A stretch of DNA of 64,000 nt from Enterococcus canintestini. GTDB taxonomy: Bacteria > Bacillota > Bacilli > Lactobacillales > Enterococcaceae. The translations under genes were made by a program, and so were the position numbers. The notes below the pieces were generated by a model that saw only the letters and a program-made list of their open reading frames with translations, had not been told where the DNA came from and made no database searches. Positions 1-8,187 of this stretch are shown here, one piece after another (the stretch's first letter is position 1; each line of letters opens with the position of its first letter). Location of the stretch: contig NZ_JXKG01000010.1 in the NCBI RefSeq assembly GCF_001885735.1, positions 1 to 64,000 of the forward strand, given 5' to 3'.

Positions 1-136
1 CTTTTGAAGGGTGGTTATGATTAGTCAAATCAAATTGGTAAGAAAAAATTCAATTTATAGTTTTGAAAAATAATTTCAAAAAAGTAGCTGTTTTTTTTGC
101 TATTTTTTCCAACTTTAATGTATTTGACAGCATTTG

Positions 137-145
137 TGCTATAAT
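137..145 (+). promoter_or_regulatory. extended -10 promoter element
   Basis: TGC-TATAAT lies about 100 bases before the first gene. A TTGACA at 124-129 is only 10 bases upstream, too close to be its -35 box, so the element most likely works as an extended -10. Confidence 0.45.
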
Positions 146-242
146 GTGTTCGTTGAACTACTTTGCTATGGAATTGATAAAAAAGCAGTGCTTCTTGATT
201 ACTGCCTTTTCTATAGTGGGAATTTTTCAAGGAGGAAGGAAT

Positions 243-758
243 ATGGAACTGAAAAAGTTAGAGGTGCCGACGACTTCTATTACCGAAGTGAAAAAATCTC
301 CAATGGATGTTTTTAATCAGGCCCGAGAAGCGGGAACAGCTGTTTACGTTTTTAATCGTGAAAAAGTAGCAGGTGTGATGCTAACCCAAGAACAATATGA
401 AAATTTATTACAAGAGCTACATAATCGTCCGGAAGTGGCAGAAGATGAGTTACAAACTGCCGATGGATTAGAAGAATTTTTAGGCAAAATGCGTAACGCT
501 TTAATTACAGGTGCCGCAATTTCAGCTAAAAACCTTGATGAACGGATGGTTGCATTAGGCTTTATTACGCGTAAAACTGGATTTGGCGGGGTAGTTGACA
601 TGATTTCCGAGCTAAAAGAAAGTGGTAAAATTGTCTACCAATTACGCAAAAAACATGAAGGTAAAACGATTGTGGCTGAAGTTATTGGTGAACAAGATAG
701 CACTTCTAGTTTGTTTGATAAATTGATCATTAAAAAAATCTATTTGAAAGAATCATAA
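243..758 (+). CDS. Phd/YefM-like antitoxin-domain protein, no partner toxin
   Basis: 171 aa from the ATG that follows AAGGAGGAAGG. The reading frame is open upstream, but that stretch is AT-rich with no ribosome site and contains the promoter. Residues about 1-60 resemble the Phd/YefM antitoxin fold: an early VKKSPMDVF helix, then AVYVFNREKVAGVMLT and QYENLLQEL, the usual 'name-me, value-me, edit-me' strand/helix order. The remaining 110 residues are a longer C-terminal part than classical 80-90 aa antitoxins have, and I cannot place them. No RelE/Doc/YoeB-like toxin ORF lies beside it: the next gene is convergent and encodes a membrane protein. It may therefore be a solitary DNA-binding regulator. 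The N-terminal fold is a moderate call and the function is inferred. Confidence 0.55.
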   Translation: MELKKLEVPTTSITEVKKSPMDVFNQAREAGTAVYVFNREKVAGVMLTQEQYENLLQELHNRPEVAEDELQTADGLEEFLGKMRNALITGAAISAKNLDERMVALGFITRKTGFGGVVDMISELKESGKIVYQLRKKHEGKTIVAEVIGEQDSTSSLFDKLIIKKIYLKES

Positions 759-759
759 A

Positions 760-803
760 AAAACTTCGTGTTCGTAATTTTAAGCGAACACGAAGTTTTT
801 TTA
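760..803. terminator. bidirectional terminator
   Basis: The arm AAACTTCGTGTTCG pairs with CGAACACGAAGTTT across a 10-base loop. A-tracts and T-tracts flank both sides, so it can serve both the first gene and the convergent membrane-protein gene. Confidence 0.85.
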
Positions 804-1157
804 TTTGGAGATATGAACTTGTAAGCTAGTTGCCCAAATAATACCCATTACTTGTGGAATTAAATACAGTAAAGATAAAAACAAGACTAAAAAGGCGGGA
901 TTAAACGGTTGATAAAAAAAATGCCATTCAGGATGTTGAAATTGTAAAATAACAGAAAATACTGTGGATAGAATATTTCCTGTCAACCATAAAATTAAAT
1001 GATTGCAAGCTTTAAAATAAAAGCCGACCATAAAAGAAAAGACTAGAGTCATTAAAAAACCTAGAATAGAATGAAAATATGCATCAAGAAGTAATGATAA
1101 ATAAACAAACGGAATTGCAAAAAACATAACCGGTAGTTTTAAAAATGTTTTTGACAT
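801..1157 (-). CDS. small integral membrane protein, unknown function
   Basis: 118 aa, very hydrophobic, with about four predicted membrane segments separated by short loops (around residues 5-25, 30-50, 55-75 and 85-108). The frame also opens at a GTG three bases earlier. GGAGG sits 6 bases from the ATG at 1157 but only 3 from the GTG, so I chose the ATG. No family motif was recognised. It is transcribed alone, convergent with the Phd-like gene, and shares the terminator hairpin with it. Confidence 0.6.
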   Translation of the reverse strand: MSKTFLKLPVMFFAIPFVYLSLLLDAYFHSILGFLMTLVFSFMVGFYFKACNHLILWLTGNILSTVFSVILQFQHPEWHFFYQPFNPAFLVLFLSLLYLIPQVMGIIWATSLQVHISK

Positions 1158-1373
1158 CACGTACCTCCTCGTTTAATATGAATGAGCAGTAATACTTGAG
1201 TGTTTCATTCTTTAGTTAAGCTATAATTCATTTTAGGCACTAAAAATGATAAAAACAACGTTATTTAATAGGATTGTTTTAAATTTAATAAAATTCTTAT
1301 TTATTTCTTTTCTAATTGAAATACAACGTTTTTTATTTTTTGCGATATTAGGGAATAAATAGGGTCGATTTGA

Positions 1374-1406
1374 AGTGATATAGTGAACTATTACTACTAT
1401 ATCACT
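1374..1406. repeat. inverted repeat in the 340-bp gap before queH
   Basis: GTGATATAG (1375-1383) and CTATATCAC (1397-1405) form a perfect 9-bp inverted repeat, 10 bp with the flanking A-T pair, around 13 bases. The rest of 1161-1498 is AT-rich with no ORF. The repeat has no T-run, so it looks more like an operator than a terminator. Function unknown. Confidence 0.45.
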
Positions 1407-1498
1407 AAAAATAAGATTGAATTTTTATTAAGAAAATCAAAAATATCAGAGCTTTTTTAAAAGAATAAATGTTATTTTGTGGGTAAGGAGATAAATGG

Positions 1499-2230
1499 AT
1501 GATTGAAGCAGATCAAATTTTGGCTAAGATGAAAAACCAAAAAATTAATTATGATTATGTGTTACGAAAAATGATTACTACTTGGGAAACTGAAGAAAAA
1601 CGACCACGGATTTTAATTCATAGCTGTTGTGCGCCTTGTAGTACTTATACATTGGAGTTTCTAACGCAATATGCCGATGTGACTATTTATTTTGCTAATT
1701 CCAATATTCATCCCAAAAGTGAGTATGAACGTCGTTTGTTTGTGCAAAAGAAATTTGTGCAAGATTTCAATGAAAAAACGGGAGCTAACGTCGGTTTTAT
1801 TGCCGCGGATTATAAACCCAATGAGTTCTTAGCCATTATCAAAGAAAATCATTTGCAAAACGAACCAGAAGGCGGCAAAAGATGTACGGCTTGTTTTCAA
1901 ATGCGCCTGGATTTAGTCGCAGAAGAAGCATTAAAAAGAGGATACGATTACTTTGGGAGTGCATTGACCATTTCACCGAAAAAAAATGCGCAATTAATTA
2001 ATCAAATCGGGATGGATATTCAAAAAATCTATAGCGTGAATTACTTGCCGAGTGACTTTAAAAAAAATAAAGGCTATGAACGGTCAATCCAGATGTGTAA
2101 AGAATACGATGTCTATCGCCAGTGTTATTGTGGCTGTGTTTTTGCCGCTAAACAACAAGGCGTAGATTTAAAAGCGGTTAATAAAGAAGCTAAAGCATTT
2201 TTGGCAGAGAATACTGAGTTAGTAAACTAA
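1499..2230 (+). CDS. queH: epoxyqueuosine reductase QueH (DUF208)
   Basis: 243 aa, normal length for QueH, the cobalamin-independent enzyme that reduces epoxyqueuosine to queuosine in tRNA wobble position 34. The family's metal-binding cysteines are visible: HSCCAPCS near residue 42, GGKRCTACF near 125 and the C-terminal YRQCYCGC near 207, with FGSALTISPKKN between. TAAGGAG lies 8 bases before the ATG. A second ATG four bases earlier is in another frame. No preQ1-type riboswitch or other que gene is visible nearby, so the precursor pathway is encoded elsewhere or queuine is salvaged. It ends in a strong terminator. Confidence 0.93.
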   Translation: MIEADQILAKMKNQKINYDYVLRKMITTWETEEKRPRILIHSCCAPCSTYTLEFLTQYADVTIYFANSNIHPKSEYERRLFVQKKFVQDFNEKTGANVGFIAADYKPNEFLAIIKENHLQNEPEGGKRCTACFQMRLDLVAEEALKRGYDYFGSALTISPKKNAQLINQIGMDIQKIYSVNYLPSDFKKNKGYERSIQMCKEYDVYRQCYCGCVFAAKQQGVDLKAVNKEAKAFLAENTELVN

Positions 2231-2320
2231 GAATAATATAGCATCTTTACGTGATAAGTAAGAAGTAGTTTTAATAATCAGACGCTAGCTTACTTTTTAA
2301 AACTATTTTATTCTGATTAA

Positions 2321-2358
2321 AACAGTAAGGAAATGAAAATTTCTTTGCTGTTTTTTTT
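2321..2358 (+). terminator. rho-independent terminator of queH
   Basis: AACAGTAAGGAAAT pairs with ATTTCTTTGCTGTT (two G-U pairs) around a GAAA tetraloop and is followed by eight T. Further interleaved inverted repeats lie between the queH stop and this hairpin (about 2255-2320). Confidence 0.85.
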
Positions 2359-2424
2359 CATTTTGTGGTAGGATAAAACATAAAAAAGTAAGCGGACAAA
2401 AAAATTTTAAAAGGAGTGGTGTAG

Positions 2425-3591
2425 ATGGATTTAACACAACGCTTTAATAATCAAGTCTATCAAATTGCAGTATCTTTAATTCGCCAATTTGATGAAAAAG
2501 TTTCGGGAATTGAAGGAATACTAAAATTGACTTTAGGAGAGCCAGACTTTAATACGCCACATCATATTAAAGAAGCAGGAAAAGATGCGATTGAACAAAA
2601 TTATAGTCATTATACTGGCATGTCTGGTTTGGCGGATGTAAGAGAAGCCGCTGCGCTTTTTTTAAAACAAAAATATCATCTTACCTACGACTATACTAAT
2701 GAAGTTTTGGTAACCATTGGTGCCACAGAAGCAATTTCGGCATCGTTATTAGCGATTTTAAATCCTGGTGATAAAGTTTTACTACCAGCGCCCATCTACC
2801 CTGGGTATGAACCGGTAATTACTTTAGCTGCTGCACAACCAATTTATATGGATACTACTGCTGATGACTTTGTTTTAACGCCAGCAGTCTTAGAAAAACA
2901 TTTGTTAGAATACGGGGATGCAGTTAAAGCGGTAATTTTAAATTATCCAAGTAATCCGACTGGTGTGACCTATTCAAAAGAACAAGTCAAAGCGTTAGCG
3001 GCTGTTTTAAAAAAATATCCTGTCTTTGTAATTAGCGATGAAATTTATAGTGAGCTTTCTTATGATGAAGAACATGTTTCCATTGCCGAATTTTTACGGG
3101 AACAAACGATTTTAATCAATGGATTATCAAAATCTCATGCCATGACAGGGTGGCGCGTAGGTTTTATTTTTGCACCAGAAGCCTTAACAAAAGAAATTAT
3201 TAAAGTCCATCAGTATTTAGTAACCGCAGCTTCCACTATTTCTCAAAAAGCAGCTGTACGAGCTTTAATTGAAGGAATTGATGACGGCTTAATTATGAAA
3301 GAAGAATATCGCGGACGCCGCGATTTCTTATATGAAAAAATGACAAACTTTGGGTTTAAAGTAGCAAAACCAGCCGGAGCATTTTACCTTTTTGCCAAAA
3401 TTCCCGACCATTTAGAACAAGATTCGATGAAGTTTTGTGTCGATTTGGCTCAAAAAGCCAAATTAGCGGTGATTCCAGGTATCGCCTTTGGTAAAGAGGC
3501 AGAAGGATATATCCGCTTAAGTTATGCGGCAAGTATGGAGCAATTAGAAGAAGCGGTCAGCCGTCTTAATCAATATCTTTTGCAAGCATAA
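2425..3591 (+). CDS. araT: PLP-dependent aminotransferase, AraT/PatA type
   Basis: 388 aa class I/II aminotransferase. Visible motifs are LGEPDFNTP near residue 38, the glycine/tyrosine region NYSHYTGMSG, NYPSNPTG for cofactor contact, and the PLP lysine in SKSHAMTGWR near residue 232. The overall pattern is very close to lactic-acid-bacterial AraT, which transaminates aromatic amino acids. The close relative PatA acts on N-acetyl-diaminopimelate, and sequence alone does not separate the two roles here. AAGGAG is 8 bases from the ATG. It is a single-gene unit between terminators. Confidence 0.85.
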   Translation: MDLTQRFNNQVYQIAVSLIRQFDEKVSGIEGILKLTLGEPDFNTPHHIKEAGKDAIEQNYSHYTGMSGLADVREAAALFLKQKYHLTYDYTNEVLVTIGATEAISASLLAILNPGDKVLLPAPIYPGYEPVITLAAAQPIYMDTTADDFVLTPAVLEKHLLEYGDAVKAVILNYPSNPTGVTYSKEQVKALAAVLKKYPVFVISDEIYSELSYDEEHVSIAEFLREQTILINGLSKSHAMTGWRVGFIFAPEALTKEIIKVHQYLVTAASTISQKAAVRALIEGIDDGLIMKEEYRGRRDFLYEKMTNFGFKVAKPAGAFYLFAKIPDHLEQDSMKFCVDLAQKAKLAVIPGIAFGKEAEGYIRLSYAASMEQLEEAVSRLNQYLLQA

Positions 3592-3597
3592 AAAAAT

Positions 3598-3657
3598 AGA
3601 TGGTACTCTCTTAGTTTTCAATTAGTAAAACAAAGACTAAGAGAGCGCCATCTTTTG
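3598..3657 (+). terminator. terminator after the aminotransferase gene
   Basis: Long hairpin: an 18-bp arm from AGATGG pairs with its complement ending CCATCT. It has one wobble, one A-C mismatch and a 20-base loop, and is followed by a short T-run. Confidence 0.7.
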
Positions 3658-3688
3658 TCTTTATTGCGACGAAAAAAATTAGGTGTTA

Positions 3689-4543
3689 TTAGCTGACCTT
3701 TTTAGCAAAACGACGGGTTGCCCAATATTCCAAATCGTTTAGTAGAGCACTGATTTTTTGTAAGATTTCTTCTGTCAGCTCCTGTGGCACTGTATGGTTT
3801 GATAAAAAGCGATTAGGATAATCTTGTTCGGTAGCCAAAAAAGATGTGACAAAAGCATTGAGTTCAGCTTTTAAATCAACACTTGTGTCTTCACCGGAAT
3901 AATGGCGCCAAAAATCTACAGCATAGCCATAATTGGGTAATTCGTAATCTTGGTTTAAGTAGCAAACAGGGTAATTTTCAACTAATAGCACCAACTGATT
4001 GTAATACTCGGCAATTTCAAAGTGGTGGACACAAAAGTTTTCAAAGCGCGTATTTTTTAAGTGCATCAGTTCTTTTAAAATCGGTGAACACTCTCTTTGT
4101 TGTTGTTGCAAAGCCATTGCTTTTTTCTCCGCCCAGACTGACAAATCACCTAAAAGAGGAGCAAGTAAAGAGAAACGGTATTGTGCGCCTTGCTGAATGT
4201 CTTTGACCACTGCATCATAATTTTTTAAAAGATAACTATTTTTTAAAAAGAAAGCTTCTACATGCCGCTTTATGAAATCTTCTTCATCAACTGGGGCAAA
4301 TTGTTCCCAAAGTGTACTAGCATAGCCCATGATATAGCGGTTTCCTACACCTTCATCGGTCTGTAAATAGGTAAATTTGGGGGTAGTTGCTATGACGGAG
4401 CCATTTTTACGATCTTTCATGTAATAGATCGTAAAATCTACTTCTTCGCCATCAAAATATTTTGTTACTTTTTCTTGAAAGCTGATAAAGTCCATTTGTT
4501 CTAATAAGCGGGTCGTTTGCTCTTTGCTTAGTAAGATTGTCAT
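3689..4543 (-). CDS. conserved hypothetical cytoplasmic protein
   Basis: 284 aa, soluble and rather acidic, with no signal peptide or membrane segment. I do not recognise the family. The centre is rich in Q and E (AMALQQQQRE near residue 148), with aromatic-rich segments around it and no obvious catalytic triad or nucleotide motif. The ATG at 4543 has only a poorly spaced AGGTG directly in front of it; a GTG three bases upstream is the alternative. It is flanked by the aminotransferase terminator and a divergent membrane-protein gene. Confidence 0.55.
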   Translation of the reverse strand: MTILLSKEQTTRLLEQMDFISFQEKVTKYFDGEEVDFTIYYMKDRKNGSVIATTPKFTYLQTDEGVGNRYIMGYASTLWEQFAPVDEEDFIKRHVEAFFLKNSYLLKNYDAVVKDIQQGAQYRFSLLAPLLGDLSVWAEKKAMALQQQQRECSPILKELMHLKNTRFENFCVHHFEIAEYYNQLVLLVENYPVCYLNQDYELPNYGYAVDFWRHYSGEDTSVDLKAELNAFVTSFLATEQDYPNRFLSNHTVPQELTEEILQKISALLNDLEYWATRRFAKKVS

Positions 4544-4679
4544 CACCTACTTTTTGTAATAGTTGTTATCTCATCTTAAATTAATTATAATTTAATTATA
4601 GCTGGGAATATAAAAGATGTAAACTGCGGTAAAATAAAAAAAAGCAGTGAACAAAGGCCTATATTAGGAGGGAAAGCTT

Positions 4680-4994
4680 ATGAAATATGCGTTAACAGAA
4701 TTTTTTCGTCGTTATCGGCAAGGAATTATTTTCTTTGAACAATTACTTTTTATCCCCGCTATGGTAATGATGTTGGCAACAGGACTGCAATATTTTGTTC
4801 GTTTTTTTATTGGCTTTCTTGGTGTCGGTCTGCTTTATACGGTTATTCATTTCTTTAGCTCTAAAAAGCAAAACCGTGAAGAACGATTGTATGCTTTACT
4901 CCATCCTAATCATGATCAACGGGAAACAGTTTTATTGATAGTCCTTACAGCTTTTTTACTTTATGCTTTTATTGTTTTTAATTTTAGACCATAA
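4680..4994 (+). CDS. small membrane protein, unknown function
   Basis: 104 aa with a basic N-terminus (RRYRQ), two adjacent hydrophobic stretches at about residues 17-55, a charged middle (SSKKQNREERL) and a final hydrophobic segment near 82-100. AGGAGG precedes the ATG at good spacing. No family was recognised. It is a single gene closed by a strong terminator. Confidence 0.6.
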   Translation: MKYALTEFFRRYRQGIIFFEQLLFIPAMVMMLATGLQYFVRFFIGFLGVGLLYTVIHFFSSKKQNREERLYALLHPNHDQRETVLLIVLTAFLLYAFIVFNFRP

Positions 4995-5000
4995 AAAAAC

Positions 5001-5035
5001 GGGACGATGACAATTTCTTGTCGTCGTCCCTTTTT
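5001..5035. terminator. terminator after the 104-aa membrane protein gene
   Basis: GGGACGATGACAA / TTGTCGTCGTCCC (one G-U pair) with a TTC loop region, followed by five T. An A-run before the stem lets it also act for the convergent gene. Confidence 0.85.
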
Positions 5036-5071
5036 AAAATATTCAAAAATTCTAATTTAGTCTAAAGACTT

Positions 5072-5275
5072 TTATTTGTTTAAGTAATTGAATAAACCAC
5101 CGATAGTTTTATCGTCTAAGTCAATTTCTTTACCATCTAGTAATACTTTTGTTACTTGGTAGTTATCTTGTAGATCGGGTACTTCTTTATATTGCGCACC
5201 GACAAAGTCACTTGCTTTATCATATTTTTTTACTTCTTCTTGTGAACCGGCAATGCTGTAATGAATTTCTAACAT
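5072..5275 (-). CDS. DUF4649-like small protein
   Basis: 67 aa, soluble. The pattern YQVTKVLLDGKEI, followed by GGLFNYL at the C-terminus, matches the small DUF4649 proteins of enterococci and streptococci, whose function is unknown. The frame opens at a TTG nine bases upstream, but AAGGAA abuts that codon. The ATG at 5275 has the right spacing of 9. Confidence 0.65.
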   Translation of the reverse strand: MLEIHYSIAGSQEEVKKYDKASDFVGAQYKEVPDLQDNYQVTKVLLDGKEIDLDDKTIGGLFNYLNK

Positions 5276-5373
5276 AATAATCAATTCCTTTCTAATTGGA
5301 ACATAATTGTCTTACTGAGTTAAGTATAGTCCTTTTTTTTAATTTAGGGGTGAAATAAGCTCATACTTTTGGC

Positions 5374-5448
5374 TTTACGTAATCTTTACACAGCTTGATA
5401 GAATCTTTACATGCTACTTAAAGTAAGTTTACAAAACGTGTGTAAACT
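5374..5448 (+). promoter_or_regulatory. PhoP-box-like direct repeats and promoter of pstS
   Basis: TTTACG at 5374 and TTTACA at 5385, 5406 and 5428 lie on one face of the helix, with steps of 11, 21 and 22 bp. This is like the TT(A/T)ACA repeats that PhoP binds in Bacillus. A -10-like TAAACT is at 5443-5448 with no good -35, as expected of an activator-dependent promoter. phoP-phoR is encoded just downstream on the other strand. Confidence 0.65.
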
Positions 5449-5481
5449 AAAGTTGTACCTAAAGAAAAAGGAGTGACAATT

Positions 5482-6372
5482 TTGAAAAAAGTTTATTTAG
5501 TAGTAACTGCAGCAGTTGTAACGCTTTTACTAGCGGCCTGTGGAAATGGTGGCAAAAAAGCTGAGAGTGCAAGTAATGAAAAAGACAGTGGTGTAAAAAT
5601 TACGGCAGTAGGATCAACGGCGCTACAACCGCTAGTGGATGCAGCTAAGGAAAGTTTTGAAAGTGAAAATAAGACGTATCAAATTACCGTTCAAGGCGGT
5701 GGTAGTGGTACTGGTTTAAGTCAAGTATCTGCTGGTGCGGTAACAATTGGAAATTCAGATGTTTTTGCTGAAGAAAAAGAAGGCGTCAACGCAAAAGATT
5801 TAGTTGATCATAAAGTCGCCGTTGTCGGAATGGCACCGGTGGTGAATAAAGAAGTAGGGATAAAAAATATCTCCAAAGAGCAACTTATTGCTATTTTTAC
5901 AGGTAAAGTAACCAATTGGAAAGAAGTTGGTGGTAAAGATGAGAAAATTGCGGTCATCAACCGAGCTTCTGGTAGTGGCACACGAGCAACGTTTGAAAAA
6001 TGGGGACTAGATGGCGCGACAGCTATTCAATCCCAAGAACAAGATTCTTCAGGGACTGTCAAAAAAATTGTCGCTCAAACACCTGGTGCCATCAGTTACT
6101 TGGCGCTATCTTATATCGATGAAAGCTTGCAGGAACTTTCCCTTGATAATGTAGCTCCAACTGCTGAAAATATTGCTACTAATAAATGGCCTATTTGGTC
6201 TTATGAACATATGTACACAAAAGGTGAACCAGATAAAAACGTTAAAAAGTTTTTGGATTATCTTCTAGCTGATGAAATTCAAAATGGACCAGTTAAAGAA
6301 TTAGGTTATTTACCAATTACTAGTATGAAAATTGAGCGGACAGTTGACGGCAAAGTTACGCCAATTAAATAG
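5482..6372 (+). CDS. pstS: phosphate-binding lipoprotein PstS
   Basis: 296 aa from a TTG that lies 8 bases after AAGGAG; the upstream in-frame GTG overlaps the ribosome site. A lipoprotein signal peptide ends in LLLAAC near residue 20. The mature part is a PBP-like phosphate receptor: GSTALQPL and GGGSGTGLSQV near residues 50-75 and INRASGSGTRATFEKW near 160, the serine-rich loops that hold phosphate. It would feed a Pst ABC importer, but pstC/A/B are not here, because the gene ends in its own terminator. It is orphaned beside phoP-phoR and carries PhoP-like repeats upstream, so phosphate-starvation control is likely. Confidence 0.92.
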   Translation: MKKVYLVVTAAVVTLLLAACGNGGKKAESASNEKDSGVKITAVGSTALQPLVDAAKESFESENKTYQITVQGGGSGTGLSQVSAGAVTIGNSDVFAEEKEGVNAKDLVDHKVAVVGMAPVVNKEVGIKNISKEQLIAIFTGKVTNWKEVGGKDEKIAVINRASGSGTRATFEKWGLDGATAIQSQEQDSSGTVKKIVAQTPGAISYLALSYIDESLQELSLDNVAPTAENIATNKWPIWSYEHMYTKGEPDKNVKKFLDYLLADEIQNGPVKELGYLPITSMKIERTVDGKVTPIK

Positions 6373-6400
6373 CACTTGAAAATTCCCCAAGTAAGAGCAA

Positions 6401-6437
6401 AACCCCGTAGTAAGCGTTAATTTACTACGGGGTTTTT
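6401..6437. terminator. bidirectional terminator between pstS and phoR
   Basis: A perfect 13-bp stem AACCCCGTAGTAA / TTACTACGGGGTT, loop of 8, flanked by A-runs and T-runs on both sides. Confidence 0.88.
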
Positions 6438-6450
6438 TATGTTTTAGTAG

Positions 6451-8187
6451 TTAGAGGACAGGTAAAATGACAGTAAAAGTCGAGCCTACACCGGGGTGGC
6501 TTTGTACTTCAATTTTACCCCCTAGTTTTTCAATCGATTCTTTTACAATGGCTAATCCTAAGCCAGTGCCGCCAGATTGACGATCGCGGGCTTTATCAAC
6601 GCGATAAAAACGTTCAAAGATGCGCTGTTGGTCATCGCTATCAATACCAAACCCTTCATCGGCAACCGTTAAAGTTAAAACGTCGGTTACGGCGTAAGTG
6701 ATAGTGATTTTTTTACCTTCTGGCGAATATTTAATTGCATTTTCAATTAAATTTTTTGCGATTGGATAAAAAAGCGCAACTTTAGTTGACCAAGTCAAAT
6801 CAGGATCACCATTGATAGTTAAGGTTAAGTCCTTTGCTTTTCGTTGCGTCGCATAATTTTCTGCGATTTGATTTAATAACTCATAAAGGAAGACAGGTTG
6901 AACTGGATCATCCAAAGCTTGTTGTCCTTTTGAAAGTTGAATGATATCTTGGATCAATGCTTGCAGGCGTTTGGCATCTTTTTCCATAATTTGCAAAAAG
7001 GCAGTAGTCGTTTCAGAATCGTCTTTTGCGCCATCTAGTAAAGTCTCCGTAAAACCAATTAGAGAAGTAACGGGCGTCTTTAACTCGTGAGAGACATTAC
7101 TCACAAAATCTTGTTGCATTTTTTCTAATTGGCGAACTTGGGTCATATCATATGACATGACTAAAATTTGTCGTTGTTCATTGAAAAGACGGGCGTCAAT
7201 ATCTAAAACACGTTCACTTTCACCATGCAAGCGAATTTCTTCATGTAAAAAAGGATTTTTTAAAGAAATGCGATAAACAAGTTGAATCAATTGTGGCTCT
7301 TTAATTACTTCTGCAAAATTAACATTTTCAGGTAAGTTTTGAAATAGATTCAATTGTCGCTTCATTTCCGGGTTAATCATTACCAATTTGTTTTCACTGT
7401 CGACAATAAAAATACCAATCATTAAATCATTTAAAAGAGTGTGTAGTTGCTGTTCTGTTGCAGAATAGGCGTTGTAAGTGTCAGTCATCTGTTCACTTAA
7501 TTGATTTAATGCTTGATATAATTCTTCCCATTGTGGTGTAGTTTGCATAATGGTTTCTGTTCGACTGGGATCAGCTACCATTTTTTTTATTGCTGGTAGT
7601 AGTGTTTCAAGCGGTCGATTTTTTTGGCGTAAAAAATAAAAGACGACAGCTGTAATTAAGCTGCATAAAATAAGATAGACAGTTAAAATTGAATTTTTTA
7701 CGTTGCTTGCTTGTACCATAAAAGTATGAGTACTTTCTGCAATTCGTAAGATACCAATTAAATGGTTGTCACTTACAATAGGGAGTGCAACATATAGTAA
7801 CTCTTTTTTTAAAGTAGCGCTTTTTCGTAAGGCAGTTCCTATTTTTCCGCCGGCTAAGACTGTTTTTACTTCAGGACGATTGGAACGGGTGCCTGAAAGG
7901 GTTTGATTAGAAGTGTCAAAAATAATTTCACCGGTGGGAGATAAAAAAGTAACGCGCTCATCCGCATGTTCAATGTAGTGCTGACTTAAACTTTGGAATT
8001 TTTTTTCATCATAGTTATCTTCAGCGGCAAGGCGCAAAAGTAAATTACCTTTTTTTTCTAAATAATTTTCCTGCTGGCTTAAGACTTGATGTTCAAAAAA
8101 ACCACTAATCAGTTGCCAAGCGCTAAAAAAGACTACGAGTAAGAGGAAAAACCAAAGAAAGTATTCCAGTAAACGTCTTTTTTTCAT
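6451..8187 (-). CDS. phoR: PhoR-type sensor histidine kinase
   Basis: 578 aa. A membrane segment at about residues 10-30, an extracytoplasmic sensor region to about 165, and a second membrane segment at about 167-187 lead into a linker and a PAS domain (about 245-345). The H-box FVSNVSHELKTP carries the phospho-accepting His367, followed by the FTETLLDGA signature usual in PhoR kinases. The ATPase part has the N box (NLIENAIKYSPEG), DEGFGI and GGTGLGLAIVKE. The start overlaps the phoP stop by 4 bases (ATGA), implying coupled translation. The neighbouring pstS supports a phosphate-sensing role. Confidence 0.9.
   Translation of the reverse strand: MKKRRLLEYFLWFFLLLVVFFSAWQLISGFFEHQVLSQQENYLEKKGNLLLRLAAEDNYDEKKFQSLSQHYIEHADERVTFLSPTGEIIFDTSNQTLSGTRSNRPEVKTVLAGGKIGTALRKSATLKKELLYVALPIVSDNHLIGILRIAESTHTFMVQASNVKNSILTVYLILCSLITAVVFYFLRQKNRPLETLLPAIKKMVADPSRTETIMQTTPQWEELYQALNQLSEQMTDTYNAYSATEQQLHTLLNDLMIGIFIVDSENKLVMINPEMKRQLNLFQNLPENVNFAEVIKEPQLIQLVYRISLKNPFLHEEIRLHGESERVLDIDARLFNEQRQILVMSYDMTQVRQLEKMQQDFVSNVSHELKTPVTSLIGFTETLLDGAKDDSETTTAFLQIMEKDAKRLQALIQDIIQLSKGQQALDDPVQPVFLYELLNQIAENYATQRKAKDLTLTINGDPDLTWSTKVALFYPIAKNLIENAIKYSPEGKKITITYAVTDVLTLTVADEGFGIDSDDQQRIFERFYRVDKARDRQSGGTGLGLAIVKESIEKLGGKIEVQSHPGVGSTFTVILPVL

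Noticed and set aside
124-145. Canonical TTGACA/TATAAT promoter at the left edge
   Set aside because: The spacing is 10 bases instead of about 17, so only the extended -10 was kept.
63-242. 60-residue N-terminal extension of the first gene
   Set aside because: AT-rich, contains the extended -10 promoter, and has no ribosome site. The ATG at 243 has an excellent one.
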